Part shown: in pieces, positions 29,817-40,598 of the stretch | Layout of the letters: each line of letters begins with the position of its first letter | How positions within the stretch are numbered: the stretch's first letter is position 1 | The notes under the pieces: model-generated | The model's database searches: none | Told to the model about the DNA's origin: nothing | Seen by the model: the letters and a program-made list of their open reading frames with translations, nothing else | Source: Pseudomonas taetrolens | Lineage (GTDB): Bacteria; Pseudomonadota; Gammaproteobacteria; Pseudomonadales; Pseudomonadaceae | DNA: 64,000 nucleotides | Assembly: GCF_900475285.1 (NCBI RefSeq) | Contig: NZ_LS483370.1 | Coordinates: forward strand, 3,858,001 to 3,922,000 | Direction of reading: 5' to 3' | Made by a program: the position numbers and the translations under genes

Positions 29817-32800
29817 TTATTTTTTTTCGAAAGGCTTGTCGAAGGTGATCTTCGGATTGGTCCATGGGCCTTGAATGCTGTATTGCACGCTGGCAAAACG
29901 TGAGACCTGATCACCAATCAGCTTGTTCAGCAAAAACAGTGCGCCACCCACTGCAGGCGCGCCCACCAGCAATGCCGCAATCGGCAGGTTATTGGTGACC
30001 GGCAAGGTCACCAACAGTTTGGCATTTACCTGGTCAGTGAGCATGTTCAACGTACCGTTGAGTTCCAGGTTGGTAGACGGCCCGGTCATTACAATCGGCT
30101 TACCGGTGCGATACACACCGCTGCTGGCATTGAGCACACCCTTGACCCGGTCATAACTGAGGCCTTTGCCAAACAAGTCCGAGAAGTCCAGACGCAGGCG
30201 CCGACCAATCGAGTTGAAGTTCAGCAAACCAAAAATACGCAAGACCTGGGCACTGCCATCGACTTCAACGAACTGACCTTTGCGCAAGGTGGCATCCAGC
30301 GTACCGGAAAAGCGCTTGAGACCGATCCAGGCGGGCGAACCAGGCCAGTTACCGTCGACGTCCAGGTGAAAGTTTTCACTGGTCACGCTGGGTGCAAAGC
30401 CCCAGTTTTTAAGCACATTGGCCAGATTGCCTCCGCCAAGACGTCCCTGGTACCAGCTTCGGCTGTTGCCCGCGACACCTTCCCAGCCTCCGGCCCCCTC
30501 CAGCAGCAAGCCCTTGAGCCCCAGATTAAGACTGTTGAGGCTGATGCCGCGACTGGTCGGGCGCACTTTGAGCGACCAGGCTCCCAGCAGATCCGGGCCC
30601 TGATAGAGCTGGCGAACAATGATGTCCAGCGCAGGAATCTTGCGAGGATCAACCGACGCCAGCGGATCAGGCGCATTCTCGTCCGCCACGGCCTTGGGGT
30701 CAGGCGCTGGCAGGCGAATGCTTTGCATGGTGACCACGATCGGGGCGTTTTTGGCATCCGGCAGGGTCACGGCCCCTACGGCTTGCTGGCTGTCAATTTG
30801 CAGTGCGAAGGACGCCGCATTGCGCTTCATCACCAAATGCACCTTATCCAGCTGAGTCCCAAATGCAATCAACTTGCCCACCCTGAAGTCTGCGCTGCTG
30901 AGCAATTGCTTGGCGCTGCTGCCCGGATCGTTGCCAGCATAACGCTCAACCAGCGCTTGCCACGGGGCAACATCCAGCTCGGACATCGTGCCGCGAATCC
31001 GCAAGCCCTTCCTGGCAGGCAGTAACGGCTCGCCTTCACCCAGCAGCAGTTCGCCACGTCCCTCCTCGAACTTGCCGTTGGGTGCAGCAAACGTAAGGTT
31101 GGCCAAGTCACCATAATCAAACCAGTAACGACGTTCGGCGCCCTGAAGCGTCATGCGAAATACGCTGTTGCGGCTTTGGTTGGCCGCCAGACCAAAAGGC
31201 GCGGGCAAGTCGATCACCGCCCCCTTGAGGTCAGAACTGACCCGCAATTGGCTGTCAGCCCCGTCCAGCGTTAGTTGCAATTGATAAGGCAAGTCACCCG
31301 TTACCGGTATCGGCTGGTTGAACTTGAGCCAGTCAGTCAGTCTTTTAACCCCGACATGACCGTTGGCCACCATACGGGTACTGATTTTTCCGGGCTTGCC
31401 GTCGGCAAAGATCTGCGCCGTGACGGGACGATCAAACGCTCGGGCGCTGATAGCCTTGCCACTCAACCCTTTGGTGCTGTCAAAACGAAAGTCGCCCTTG
31501 AGTTGCGTCAGTTCAAGTTCAGGCTCGCTGATTTTCAAACGCGCCTTGTCGGTGCTGAAGTCGACTCCGATCTTCGGCTCTGCGCCTTTGCCAAGCGGGA
31601 TATCCAGGTCGACCCGCCCCTTGAGTGAGCCTTCTCCTTGCCAGCCAGCGAATGTGGACGCAGTACCGATCGGTGCTTCCTGGAGGATTTTCAGACCGTC
31701 ACCGAGCTTCCCGTCAAAGTTGCCGTCCAGAAACAGATGACTCACTTTGCCATTCGGTACATGGGGGATATTCACCGCAACGTTACGCACCTGAGTGTCG
31801 AGAAGCTGGCCTTTACTGGCCATGATTCTTATACCGCTGTCCTCGATAAACACATCACCCGAAACGTTACGCACATGAGGCCAACCCGGCTGGAACGCCA
31901 GCTCGGCGACATGAACCTTGAAGAACAGGCTGATCGAACGCGCCTCGGGCGTAACGTCGTGGCTCAATGAGCCTTGGTACTGGAAAAAACCTTCTTCAAC
32001 ATCACCCTTGATGATCGCGGTGCTCAGCCATTCCGTCAGTGCAGGGCTCAACATTTCAGGCAAATATTTGGTGGTGTAGCGACCGTCGCCATCGGTCAGC
32101 CCCACCCGCAGGTCCATGTAGTCTTCCTGGGCGGAATCAAAATAGAGGCGGATCAGAAAATCGGCGGCAATCTTGCCTTCATCACCCAGTACTTTTATGT
32201 AAGGGGCAACCAGGGTGAAACTGTCTTTGTCCAGGGTCCAGGTGAGCAAGGCATTGGCTTGCTGATACTGCCAGGCCTTGGCAAAGATCGGGTCCAGATG
32301 CAGCGAGAAATCCTTGCTGTCGAGCCGCAACTCGCCTTTGCCCAGATCACCGCTGATCAAGCCACTGACATTGCGGGCTGCGGGCGCTCCGTGGCTTGCA
32401 TTGAACCCCACCTGCTGCAAATTGGCCGCAAAGCTGAGCCGCTGATCGTCCTTCGCGTCTGGCCGGTAATCGACCAGCACATTGCGCAAGGTCCCCGTGA
32501 CTTTCAGTTGATCGACCACCCTTGCCACGCCATCGGACAACGGCGCCAGCGAGTCAAGCAGCGGTGTGATCGGGGTCAGGTCGAGGCGATCGGCCTGCAG
32601 ATGCCAACGCGCAGGCTCCTTGTCGGTCGCGGCGAATTGCTGCAGCTGCATCCGTGTTTCCCAGCGGGTCTCACCGAAGTTCATCGCCAGGGAGTCAAGT
32701 ACGACCTTGAAGCCTTGTTCACCACGCTCCACCCAGGCGCGCAACGCCAGGTTTTCGACCGCTTCGGGTTTTCGTTCGGCATAAGCGCCCCGTACTTTGG

Positions 32801-33629
32801 GCGCATTCAGACGGGCCACGGCACTCTGCACAGTGCCTTTGCTCCAGTTGAACCAGATTTCACCGCCCGCTTTTAGCTCAGACACTGTCCACGGCTTGAT
32901 CAGGGTCTCCGGAAGCCATTTGGCCCAGTCACTTTGCGGCAGGCTGACATACGCCTGGGCTGCGCCATCCCGCCAGCGGCTGGCCTGGACCTGGGTTTTC
33001 AGGCTCATCGCCATGGGCTGGCCATCGGGGAGGGTCAAACGTGCATCGAGACGTTGATGAGAAGGCCCCACGTCGAGCGTCAGCCCAACATACGTCAGGG
33101 TCAACGGCGCTTGCTTGAAAGGTTCAAGGGTGATCTGACTGTCGAGCACGGAGAGGCGCGCAACACGCTGCAGTTGATTCAGCAGTTGCTCGGGATCGAG
33201 CGGTTTATCGTCTTGCATCGGCAAGCCTTCGAGCGTCCAGTGCCCCTCCTGGTCCTGGCGCAGGCTCAGTTGCACACCATTGAGCTGCACATGAGCAATG
33301 CGAATATCGCGATTCAACAAGCTTGCCCACACATCAGGCACCAACTGCACTTCGTCAAGGCGCAGGGCCGTGTTGCCCTCGCCCACCATCACATCGTGCG
33401 CCAGCAACACCGGTGACATCCCGCTCCAGCGACCCTCCAGGCTGCCGATGGTCATCGGCATGCCCAGGGCTTCCCGGGCCTTGGTCTGCACTTCTGCACG
33501 GTATTCAGCCACAAGCGGGGTCAGTTCGCGCCCCAGGCTGACGTACAACGCTGTCAACACCAAAACCAGGGCGCACAGACCCAGTCCCCAACGAGTCAGC
33601 GCGGCAAAAAAGCGGGTCAGACGCTCCAT
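29817..33629 (-). CDS. yhdP: AsmA-like protein YhdP (TIGR02099 family)
   Basis: Very large inner-membrane-anchored protein with a periplasmic part; YhdP with TamB and YdbH carries phospholipids to the outer membrane. About 1270 residues from the ATG at 33629 (MERLTRFFAALTRW), preceded by AAGAGG nine bases upstream; another ATG six codons earlier (33647) is possible. One N-terminal membrane helix (about 13-33) is followed by a long beta-rich repeat region and a C-terminal AsmA-type segment (KLLVTLPVTNNLPIAALLVG). It lies after rng, as in E. coli and other gammaproteobacteria. Confidence 0.92.
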   Translation of the reverse strand: MERLTRFFAALTRWGLGLCALVLVLTALYVSLGRELTPLVAEYRAEVQTKAREALGMPMTIGSLEGRWSGMSPVLLAHDVMVGEGNTALRLDEVQLVPDVWASLLNRDIRIAHVQLNGVQLSLRQDQEGHWTLEGLPMQDDKPLDPEQLLNQLQRVARLSVLDSQITLEPFKQAPLTLTYVGLTLDVGPSHQRLDARLTLPDGQPMAMSLKTQVQASRWRDGAAQAYVSLPQSDWAKWLPETLIKPWTVSELKAGGEIWFNWSKGTVQSAVARLNAPKVRGAYAERKPEAVENLALRAWVERGEQGFKVVLDSLAMNFGETRWETRMQLQQFAATDKEPARWHLQADRLDLTPITPLLDSLAPLSDGVARVVDQLKVTGTLRNVLVDYRPDAKDDQRLSFAANLQQVGFNASHGAPAARNVSGLISGDLGKGELRLDSKDFSLHLDPIFAKAWQYQQANALLTWTLDKDSFTLVAPYIKVLGDEGKIAADFLIRLYFDSAQEDYMDLRVGLTDGDGRYTTKYLPEMLSPALTEWLSTAIIKGDVEEGFFQYQGSLSHDVTPEARSISLFFKVHVAELAFQPGWPHVRNVSGDVFIEDSGIRIMASKGQLLDTQVRNVAVNIPHVPNGKVSHLFLDGNFDGKLGDGLKILQEAPIGTASTFAGWQGEGSLKGRVDLDIPLGKGAEPKIGVDFSTDKARLKISEPELELTQLKGDFRFDSTKGLSGKAISARAFDRPVTAQIFADGKPGKISTRMVANGHVGVKRLTDWLKFNQPIPVTGDLPYQLQLTLDGADSQLRVSSDLKGAVIDLPAPFGLAANQSRNSVFRMTLQGAERRYWFDYGDLANLTFAAPNGKFEEGRGELLLGEGEPLLPARKGLRIRGTMSELDVAPWQALVERYAGNDPGSSAKQLLSSADFRVGKLIAFGTQLDKVHLVMKRNAASFALQIDSQQAVGAVTLPDAKNAPIVVTMQSIRLPAPDPKAVADENAPDPLASVDPRKIPALDIIVRQLYQGPDLLGAWSLKVRPTSRGISLNSLNLGLKGLLLEGAGGWEGVAGNSRSWYQGRLGGGNLANVLKNWGFAPSVTSENFHLDVDGNWPGSPAWIGLKRFSGTLDATLRKGQFVEVDGSAQVLRIFGLLNFNSIGRRLRLDFSDLFGKGLSYDRVKGVLNASSGVYRTGKPIVMTGPSTNLELNGTLNMLTDQVNAKLLVTLPVTNNLPIAALLVGAPAVGGALFLLNKLIGDQVSRFASVQYSIQGPWTNPKITFDKPFEKK

Positions 33630-33704
33630 GTCAGTCGGCCTCTTCATTCATGATCGAGGGAGCCAAATCCAGCTCCTGTGCAACACTGCAGAACGCTCGA
33701 TACT

Positions 33705-35162
33705 TCAGAGCAGCACCACGTCGTATTGTTCCTGGGAATACATGGTTTCAACCTGGAACCGAATGGTACGCCCGATAAATCCTTCCAGCTCCGCGACATT
33801 GCCCGACTCTTCGTCCAGCAAACGGTCGACCACTTTCTGGTTGGCCAGAACCCGGTAACCCACCGCCTGATAAGCGCGGGCCTCGCGGAGGATTTCACGG
33901 AATATTTCATAGCAGATGGTTTCCGGGGTTTTCAACTTGCCCCGTCCCTGACAACACACACAGGGTTCGCACAGCACTTGCTCCAGACTCTCACGGGTAC
34001 GCTTGCGGGTCATTTGTACCAGGCCCAACTCGGTAATCCCGATGATGTTGGTCTTGGCATGGTCACGTTCGAGCTGTTTTTCGAGGGTGCGCAAGACCTG
34101 GCGCTGATGCTCTTCATCTTCCATGTCGATGAAGTCGATAATGATGATCCCGCCCAGGTTGCGCAGGCGCAGTTGCCGGGCGATGGCGGTGGCGGCCTCG
34201 AGGTTGGTCTTGAAAATGGTCTCTTCAAGATTGCGATGACCCACGAACGCGCCGGTGTTGACATCGATCGTGGTCATGGCTTCTGCCGGATCGACCACCA
34301 GGTAACCACCGGACTTGAGCGGAACCTTGCGATCCAGGGCTTTCTGGATTTCATCTTCGACCCCGTACAGGTCAAAAATGGGCCGCTCACCCGGGTAATG
34401 TTCCAGACGGTCAGCGATTTCAGGCATCAGTTCGGCCACAAATTGAGTGGTCTTCTGGAATGTTTCACGCGAGTCGATGCGGATTTTCTCGATTTTAGGG
34501 CCGACCAGATCACGCAATGTGCGCAAAGCCAGCCCCAAGTCTTCATAAATCACACTTGGCGCACCAACGGTTTTGATCTGTGTACCGATCTGCTCCCACA
34601 AGCGACGCAAGTAACGAATGTCCATCAGGATTTCATCCGCCCCGGCTCCTTCGGCCGCCGTCCGCAATATAAAACCACCGGCTTCTTTAATGCCTTCCTG
34701 GGCAACGCAATCACTGACCACCTGCTTCAGGCGCTCACGCTCGGCCTCGTCTTCGATTTTCAGCGAAATGCCCACATGCGCGGTACGCGGCATGTACACC
34801 AGATAACGCGAAGGAATCGACAGCTGGGTGGTCAGGCGTGCGCCCTTGGACGCGATCGGGTCCTTGGTGACCTGCACCACAAGGCTCTGGCCTTCATGCA
34901 CCAGCGCGCTGATGCTTTCGACAGCCTGACCTTCACGCAGGGAAATCTCGGATGCGTGGATAAAGGCAGCGCGATCCAGGCCAATATCGACAAATGCGGC
35001 CTGCATGCCGGGCAAAACCCGGACGATCTTGCCTTTGTAAATATTGCCAACAATGCCACGGCGCTGGGTACGCTCGACATGCACCTCTTGCAGAACACCG
35101 TTCTCTACCACCGCCACGCGCGATTCCATCGGCGTGATGTTGATCAGGATCTCTTCACTCAT
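33705..35162 (-). CDS. rng: Ribonuclease G
   Basis: Endoribonuclease of the RNase E/G family; matures 16S rRNA 5' ends and degrades some mRNAs. 485 residues from the ATG at 35162 (MSEEILINITPMES). S1-like RNA-binding domain about residues 38-118, catalytic metal-site aspartates in TIDVNTGAFVG and IIIIDFIDM, and the zinc-link region CEPCVCCQGRG. It lacks the long C-terminal scaffold of RNase E. It is next to maf and mreBCD, a conserved order. Confidence 0.96.
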   Translation of the reverse strand: MSEEILINITPMESRVAVVENGVLQEVHVERTQRRGIVGNIYKGKIVRVLPGMQAAFVDIGLDRAAFIHASEISLREGQAVESISALVHEGQSLVVQVTKDPIASKGARLTTQLSIPSRYLVYMPRTAHVGISLKIEDEAERERLKQVVSDCVAQEGIKEAGGFILRTAAEGAGADEILMDIRYLRRLWEQIGTQIKTVGAPSVIYEDLGLALRTLRDLVGPKIEKIRIDSRETFQKTTQFVAELMPEIADRLEHYPGERPIFDLYGVEDEIQKALDRKVPLKSGGYLVVDPAEAMTTIDVNTGAFVGHRNLEETIFKTNLEAATAIARQLRLRNLGGIIIIDFIDMEDEEHQRQVLRTLEKQLERDHAKTNIIGITELGLVQMTRKRTRESLEQVLCEPCVCCQGRGKLKTPETICYEIFREILREARAYQAVGYRVLANQKVVDRLLDEESGNVAELEGFIGRTIRFQVETMYSQEQYDVVLL

Positions 35163-35218
35163 GGCTGGGTCTCGTTCAGGCGTCATCACATTAGTGCCAC
35201 GTCACGTAGGTGCGGTAT

Positions 35219-35824
35219 TCAGCGCACGGTAAGGTTTTGCCAACAGGGTATGCCGAAACGCCCAAGGAGTTCTGCGGTTTCGCACACGGGCAACCCTACA
35301 ACGGCCGAATAACTGCCATTGAGGCCTGATACAAACACCGCCGCCAACCCCTGGACAGCATAGCCGCCAGCTTTATCCTGGGGTTCACCGCTGGCCCAGT
35401 ACAGGCTGGCTTCTTGTTTGCTGATGTTTCGAAATCTGACATAGCTGCGTACCACGCGGGTTTCGCAGCGGCCCTCGTCAAGAATCGCGATCGCCGTCAA
35501 AACCTCATGCTCACGCCCGGACAAAGCCATGAGCATGGCCGACGCATCGGCCTCATCAATCGGTTTGCCGAGAATTCGCTCGTTGAGCACCACGGCCGTG
35601 TCGGCCCCGAGCACGCAGAAGGCACTAACGGGCGGCGACATCAGCAATTGCTCACGGCCAGCCCGGGCCTTTTCGCGCGCCAGACGCTCGACATAGGCCA
35701 CAGGAGACTCATTGGGGAGAGGGGTTTCATCAATGGCAGCACTTACCGTGCTGAACGGCACGCCGATTTGAGTGAGTAACTCGCGTCGGCGCGGTGAGCC
35801 GGAAGCCAGATAAAGCAAGGTCAT
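35219..35824 (-). CDS. maf: Maf-family nucleotide pyrophosphatase (YhdE type)
   Basis: Hydrolyses dTTP, UTP and modified pyrimidine triphosphates to monophosphates. 201 residues from the ATG at 35824 ([17 protein letters not shown]), with the family's N-terminal SGSPRRREL loop and VLGADTAVV in the middle. The longer open frame to 35944 has no family sequence and overlaps mreD. Lies between mreD and rng. Confidence 0.93.
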   Translation of the reverse strand: MTLLYLASGSPRRRELLTQIGVPFSTVSAAIDETPLPNESPVAYVERLAREKARAGREQLLMSPPVSAFCVLGADTAVVLNERILGKPIDEADASAMLMALSGREHEVLTAIAILDEGRCETRVVRSYVRFRNISKQEASLYWASGEPQDKAGGYAVQGLAAVFVSGLNGSYSAVVGLPVCETAELLGRFGIPCWQNLTVR

Positions 35825-35876
35825 CAAGACATCTCCCTGTCGAAGTGCGGAAACCAGGAAATGGCTCGCGATCCCG

Positions 35877-36365
35877 TTAATTGATTTTGAAGCGTCGGCA
35901 CAACCCGCGAAGCCCGTAACTGACCCAAGGCCAAAGCAAGGCACTGACCAGCGCCGGCAATACCAGCGCCAGGGTTGGCTGCCGATTCCCGGTCAAGGCA
36001 CTGAGCCATAACTGAACCAGTTGAGCCAGCCCGAATACAACCAGAATGACCAGACTTTGCTGCCACATGGGGAACATCCGGATACGCTGCTGCAATGACA
36101 GGATCAGGAACGTGATGAGCGTCAGGATGAGCGCATTCTGCCCCAGCAACGTGCCGTAGAGAACGTCTTCGGCCAGCCCGAGGCAAAACGCGGTAACCAT
36201 GCCCACCTTGTGCGGCATGTATAACACCCAAAAAGCCAGCAACAGGGCCAGCCAGAGAGGGCGCAGGATCTCCATGAACTGCGGCATCGGCGAAATACTG
36301 AGCAACAGGCCGACAGCAAAGGTCAGCCAGATGATCCAGCCGTTACGCGAACGGGTACTCGTCAT
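35877..36365 (-). CDS. mreD: Rod shape-determining protein MreD
   Basis: Inner-membrane subunit of the elongasome with MreB, MreC, RodA and PBP2. 162 residues, about five or six hydrophobic helices ([28 protein letters not shown] and others). Its ATG shares one base with the mreC stop, so translation is coupled. Confidence 0.93.
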   Translation of the reverse strand: MTSTRSRNGWIIWLTFAVGLLLSISPMPQFMEILRPLWLALLLAFWVLYMPHKVGMVTAFCLGLAEDVLYGTLLGQNALILTLITFLILSLQQRIRMFPMWQQSLVILVVFGLAQLVQLWLSALTGNRQPTLALVLPALVSALLWPWVSYGLRGLCRRFKIN

Positions 36366-37441
36366 TATTGCCTCTCCTGAATAGTAGCCGGCACAGCGGC
36401 TGGCGGATTGGCAGTTGCAGGGGCTGGCACTGGAGCAGGTGTTTTCACGGGAGTGGCGTTCGTCGCTGCCGAGGCTGGCGGGGACACCGGCGCAGGCGCT
36501 GGTGGCGCAGTGACAGGTGCTGGCTGCACGGCTGCTGCCGCGGGTGCGCCTGGAACGACTTCAGCGCCTTGCTCGGCTTCTTGCGCCTGGGCCGCATCAT
36601 TGGCGCGCTCTTCCGGCGTCCGGCTGTCACTGAATACCAGCAGTAAATAGCGGCTGCGATTCAAGGCCGCAGTCGGGACGGCACGGACTATTGCAAATGG
36701 CTGCCCCGAGTCGTGAATCACTTCCTTGACCGTTGCCACAGGATAACCGGCCGGGAAACGCTGACCGAGGCCCGAACTGACCAGCAGGTCGCCCTCTTTG
36801 ACGTCCGCCGTGTCCGCCACGTGGCGCAACTCCAGACGCTCGGGATTGCCCGTACCACTGGCGATGGCCCGCAAGCCATTGCGATTCACCTGCACCGGAA
36901 TGCTGTGAGTGGTATCGGTGAGCAACAGAACACGAGAGGTGTAAGGCATCAATTCGACGACCTGCCCCATCAACCCGCGCGCATCGAGAACCGGTTGACC
37001 GAGCACGACACCGTCACGCTCACCCTTGTTGATGATGATGCGATGGGTGAAGGGATTGGGGTCCATGCCGATCAGTTCGGCCACTTCAACTTTTTCGCTG
37101 ACCAGCGCAGAAGAGTTCAGCAACTCGCGCAGACGAACGTTCTGCTCGGTCAGCGCCGCCAGTTTTTGCAGGCGACCTTGAAGCAGAAGGTTTTCCGTCT
37201 GGAGTTTTTCGTTTTCAGCGACCAATTCAGTGCGGCTGCCGAACTGACTGGCCACGCCTTGCCACAAGCGTTGCGGCAGATCGGTGATCCAGTAGGACTG
37301 CATCAGTACCAGTGACATTTGGCTGCGCACGGGCTTGAGCAACGTGAAACGGGCATCGACGACCATCAGCGCAACCGACAGCACGACCAGCACTAACAAG
37401 CGCACGCCCAATGAGGGGCCTTTGGTGAAGAGCGGTTTAAT
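36365..37441 (-). CDS. mreC: Rod shape-determining protein MreC, probable ATT start
   Basis: Bitopic protein that links MreB to periplasmic cell-wall synthases. Membrane helix about residues 11-28 (VRLLVLVVLSVALMVV), coiled coil about 70-105 (ELVAENEKLQTENLLLQGRL), then beta domains and a long Ala/Pro-rich tail of about 70 residues. No ATG, GTG or TTG precedes the TTG at 37411 after the in-frame stop near 37466. The conserved N-terminus IKPLFTKGPSLG is only made if translation begins at ATT (37441-37439), which has CTGGAGGAG six bases upstream. Predicted length 358 residues; 348 if TTG is used. Confidence 0.88.
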   Translation of the reverse strand: MKPLFTKGPSLGVRLLVLVVLSVALMVVDARFTLLKPVRSQMSLVLMQSYWITDLPQRLWQGVASQFGSRTELVAENEKLQTENLLLQGRLQKLAALTEQNVRLRELLNSSALVSEKVEVAELIGMDPNPFTHRIIINKGERDGVVLGQPVLDARGLMGQVVELMPYTSRVLLLTDTTHSIPVQVNRNGLRAIASGTGNPERLELRHVADTADVKEGDLLVSSGLGQRFPAGYPVATVKEVIHDSGQPFAIVRAVPTAALNRSRYLLLVFSDSRTPEERANDAAQAQEAEQGAEVVPGAPAAAAVQPAPVTAPPAPAPVSPPASAATNATPVKTPAPVPAPATANPPAAVPATIQERQ

Positions 37442-37521
37442 AGGCCGCTCCTCCAGGGCAAGTGTTCAATTTATTCATACGGCTTCAGGCGGCCTGGATG
37501 AAGATTGACAGAAGATAAACG

Positions 37522-37555
37522 CCAAAAGGCAGCACTGCAAAGTGCTACCTTTTGG
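37522..37555 (-). terminator. Hairpin in the mreB-mreC spacer
   Basis: CCAAAAGGCAGCACT (37522-37536), loop GCAA, and AGTGCTACCTTTTGG (37541-37555) form a 15-bp stem with one mismatch (G-U pairable in RNA). No long T run follows on the minus strand. It may reduce read-through and so set MreB well above MreCD. Confidence 0.6.
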
Positions 37556-37585
37556 TGATAACCATAGGAAGTGCACCAAGCGATC

Positions 37586-38635
<1,050 letters not shown>

Positions 38636-38833
38636 CTAGGCAACGCGTGGGTAAAAAAGTGCGGCAAACTCTAACAACGACAGGGATTTTGGGCAAGGCG
38701 CCAATATGTTAAATTAGCAGCTTTTCAGAGCACCAACCCCCACAATCGCGGCCATATGACCGTAGAAATGCGGTAGTGTTCCGACAATCTAACACACGGA
38801 TAGCATCCGTCCTGTTTTCCACTGGAGAATCCC

Positions 38834-39121
38834 ATGGCGCTTGAACGCTCCGACGTGGAAAAAATCGCTCATTTAGCCCGCCTGGGTCTCAATGATGCTG
38901 ATCTTCCGCGCACTACCGAAGCCCTTAATAGCATTCTGGGGCTGATTGACCAAATGCAGGCCGTCGACACCTCCGGCATCGAACCTCTGGCCCACCCTCT
39001 GGAGGCCAGCCAGCGCCTGCGCGCAGACGTCGTGACTGAAAGCAATCATCGCGAGGCTTATCAGTCCATCGCTCCAGCGGTCGAGAACGGCCTCTATCTG
39101 GTTCCGAAAGTCATCGAGTAA
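38834..39121 (+). CDS. gatC: Aspartyl/glutamyl-tRNA amidotransferase subunit C
   Basis: Small subunit that stabilises GatA in the GatCAB complex, which converts misacylated Glu-tRNA-Gln and Asp-tRNA-Asn to the correct forms. 95 residues, [19 protein letters not shown] at the N-terminus. TGGAGAATCCC precedes the start. Followed by gatA 15 bases later. Confidence 0.95.
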   Translation: MALERSDVEKIAHLARLGLNDADLPRTTEALNSILGLIDQMQAVDTSGIEPLAHPLEASQRLRADVVTESNHREAYQSIAPAVENGLYLVPKVIE

Positions 39122-39136
39122 AGGGAAAGAGCCTGC

Positions 39137-40588
39137 ATGCATCAATTGACTCTGGCCGAGATCGCTCGCGGACTCGCCGAAAAAAAGTTTTCCTCCGAAG
39201 AGCTGACCAAGGCCTTGCTGGCGCGTATCGCCCGGCTTGATCCTCAGATCAACAGCTTCATCACCCTTACCGAAGACCTCGCCCTCGAGCAGGCCAAGGC
39301 CGCCGACGCACGTCGCGCCAATGGTGAAAGCGGCGCCCTGCTGGGCGCGCCGATCGGTCACAAGGACCTGTTCTGCACGCTGGGCGTGCGCACCAGCTGC
39401 GGCTCGAAGATGCTCGACAACTTCAAGGCCCCATACGACGCCACCGTGGTCTCCAAACTGGCGGCTGCAGGCGCGGTAAGCCTGGGCAAGACCAACATGG
39501 ACGAGTTCGCCATGGGCTCGGCCAACGAGTCGAGTTACTACGGTGCGGTCAAAAACCCGTGGAACCTAGAGCACGTACCGGGCGGTTCATCCGGCGGTTC
39601 GGCTGCAGCCGTTGCTGCCCGCCTGCTGCCTGCGGCAACCGGCACCGATACTGGCGGCTCGATCCGCCAACCGGCCGCGCTGACCAACCTTACCGGTCTC
39701 AAGCCGACGTACGGTCGTGTTTCGCGCTGGGGCATGATTGCCTACGCCTCCAGTCTCGATCAGGGCGGCCCGTTGGCACGCACCGCCGAAGACTGCGCCA
39801 TCCTGCTGCAAGGCATGGCCGGCTTCGATCCTCAAGACTCCACCAGCATTGACGAACCCGTGCCGGACTACAGCGCCAACCTCAATGGTTCGCTGCAAGG
39901 CCTGCGCATTGGCGTGCCAAAGGAGTACTTCAGCGAAGGTCTCGACCCGCGTATCGCCGAGCTGATTCACAACAGCATCAAAGAGCTCGAAAAGCTCGGT
40001 GCCGTGATCAAGCCCATCAGTCTGCCGAATATGCAGCACGCGATTCCCGCGTACTACGTGATCGCACCAGCCGAGGCCTCTTCCAACCTGTCGCGTTTTG
40101 ACGGTGTACGCTTCGGTCATCGCTGCGATGACCCGAAAGACCTCACCGACCTGTACAAGCGCTCGCGCGCCGAAGGCTTTGGCCCGGAAGTACAGCGCCG
40201 GATCCTGGTCGGTGCCTATGCCCTCTCGGCAGGCTACTACGATGCTTACTACCTGCAGGCGCAAAAAATCCGTCGCCTGATCAAAAACGACTTCATGACT
40301 GCCTTTAATGAAGTCGACATCATCCTCGGCCCAACCACGCCTAACCCGGCTTGGAAACTCGGCGCTAAAAACAGCGACCCGGTTTCTGCGTATCTGGAAG
40401 ACGTGTACACCATTACCGCCAACCTCGCGGGCCTGCCAGGCCTGTCGATGCCTGCCGGTTTTGTCGATGGCTTGCCGGTGGGCGTGCAGTTGCTTGCGCC
40501 GTACTTCCAGGAAGGTCGCTTGCTCAACGTCGCGCATCAATACCAGCTCAATACCGACTGGCATTTGCGCTCACCTGCCGGCTTCTGA
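39137..40588 (+). CDS. gatA: Aspartyl/glutamyl-tRNA amidotransferase subunit A
   Basis: Amidase-signature glutaminase of the GatCAB complex; releases ammonia for transamidation. Catalytic triad Lys76 (GHKDLF), Ser151 ([10 protein letters not shown]) and Ser175 ([10 protein letters not shown]). 483 residues. GatCAB acts in pseudomonads mainly on Asp-tRNA-Asn; the presence of a tRNA-Gln at the right edge says nothing on this. Confidence 0.97.
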   Translation: MHQLTLAEIARGLAEKKFSSEELTKALLARIARLDPQINSFITLTEDLALEQAKAADARRANGESGALLGAPIGHKDLFCTLGVRTSCGSKMLDNFKAPYDATVVSKLAAAGAVSLGKTNMDEFAMGSANESSYYGAVKNPWNLEHVPGGSSGGSAAAVAARLLPAATGTDTGGSIRQPAALTNLTGLKPTYGRVSRWGMIAYASSLDQGGPLARTAEDCAILLQGMAGFDPQDSTSIDEPVPDYSANLNGSLQGLRIGVPKEYFSEGLDPRIAELIHNSIKELEKLGAVIKPISLPNMQHAIPAYYVIAPAEASSNLSRFDGVRFGHRCDDPKDLTDLYKRSRAEGFGPEVQRRILVGAYALSAGYYDAYYLQAQKIRRLIKNDFMTAFNEVDIILGPTTPNPAWKLGAKNSDPVSAYLEDVYTITANLAGLPGLSMPAGFVDGLPVGVQLLAPYFQEGRLLNVAHQYQLNTDWHLRSPAGF

Positions 40589-40598
40589 GGAGAAACAC

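Noticed and set aside
33678..35312. 544-codon open frame opposite rng
   Set aside because: Antisense shadow of RNase G; low-complexity amino acid make-up (many H, Q, D, F) with no family match and no ribosome binding site.
36368..36650. Repetitive A/P/Q-rich short frames, possible tandem repeat locus
   Set aside because: They are other frames of the Ala/Pro-rich C-terminal tail of MreC, not a separate gene or satellite.
40308..40598. Long N-terminal extension of gatB
   Set aside because: Overlaps the 3' end of gatA out of frame; the ATG at 40599 with GAGGAG fits the conserved [10 protein letters not shown] start.
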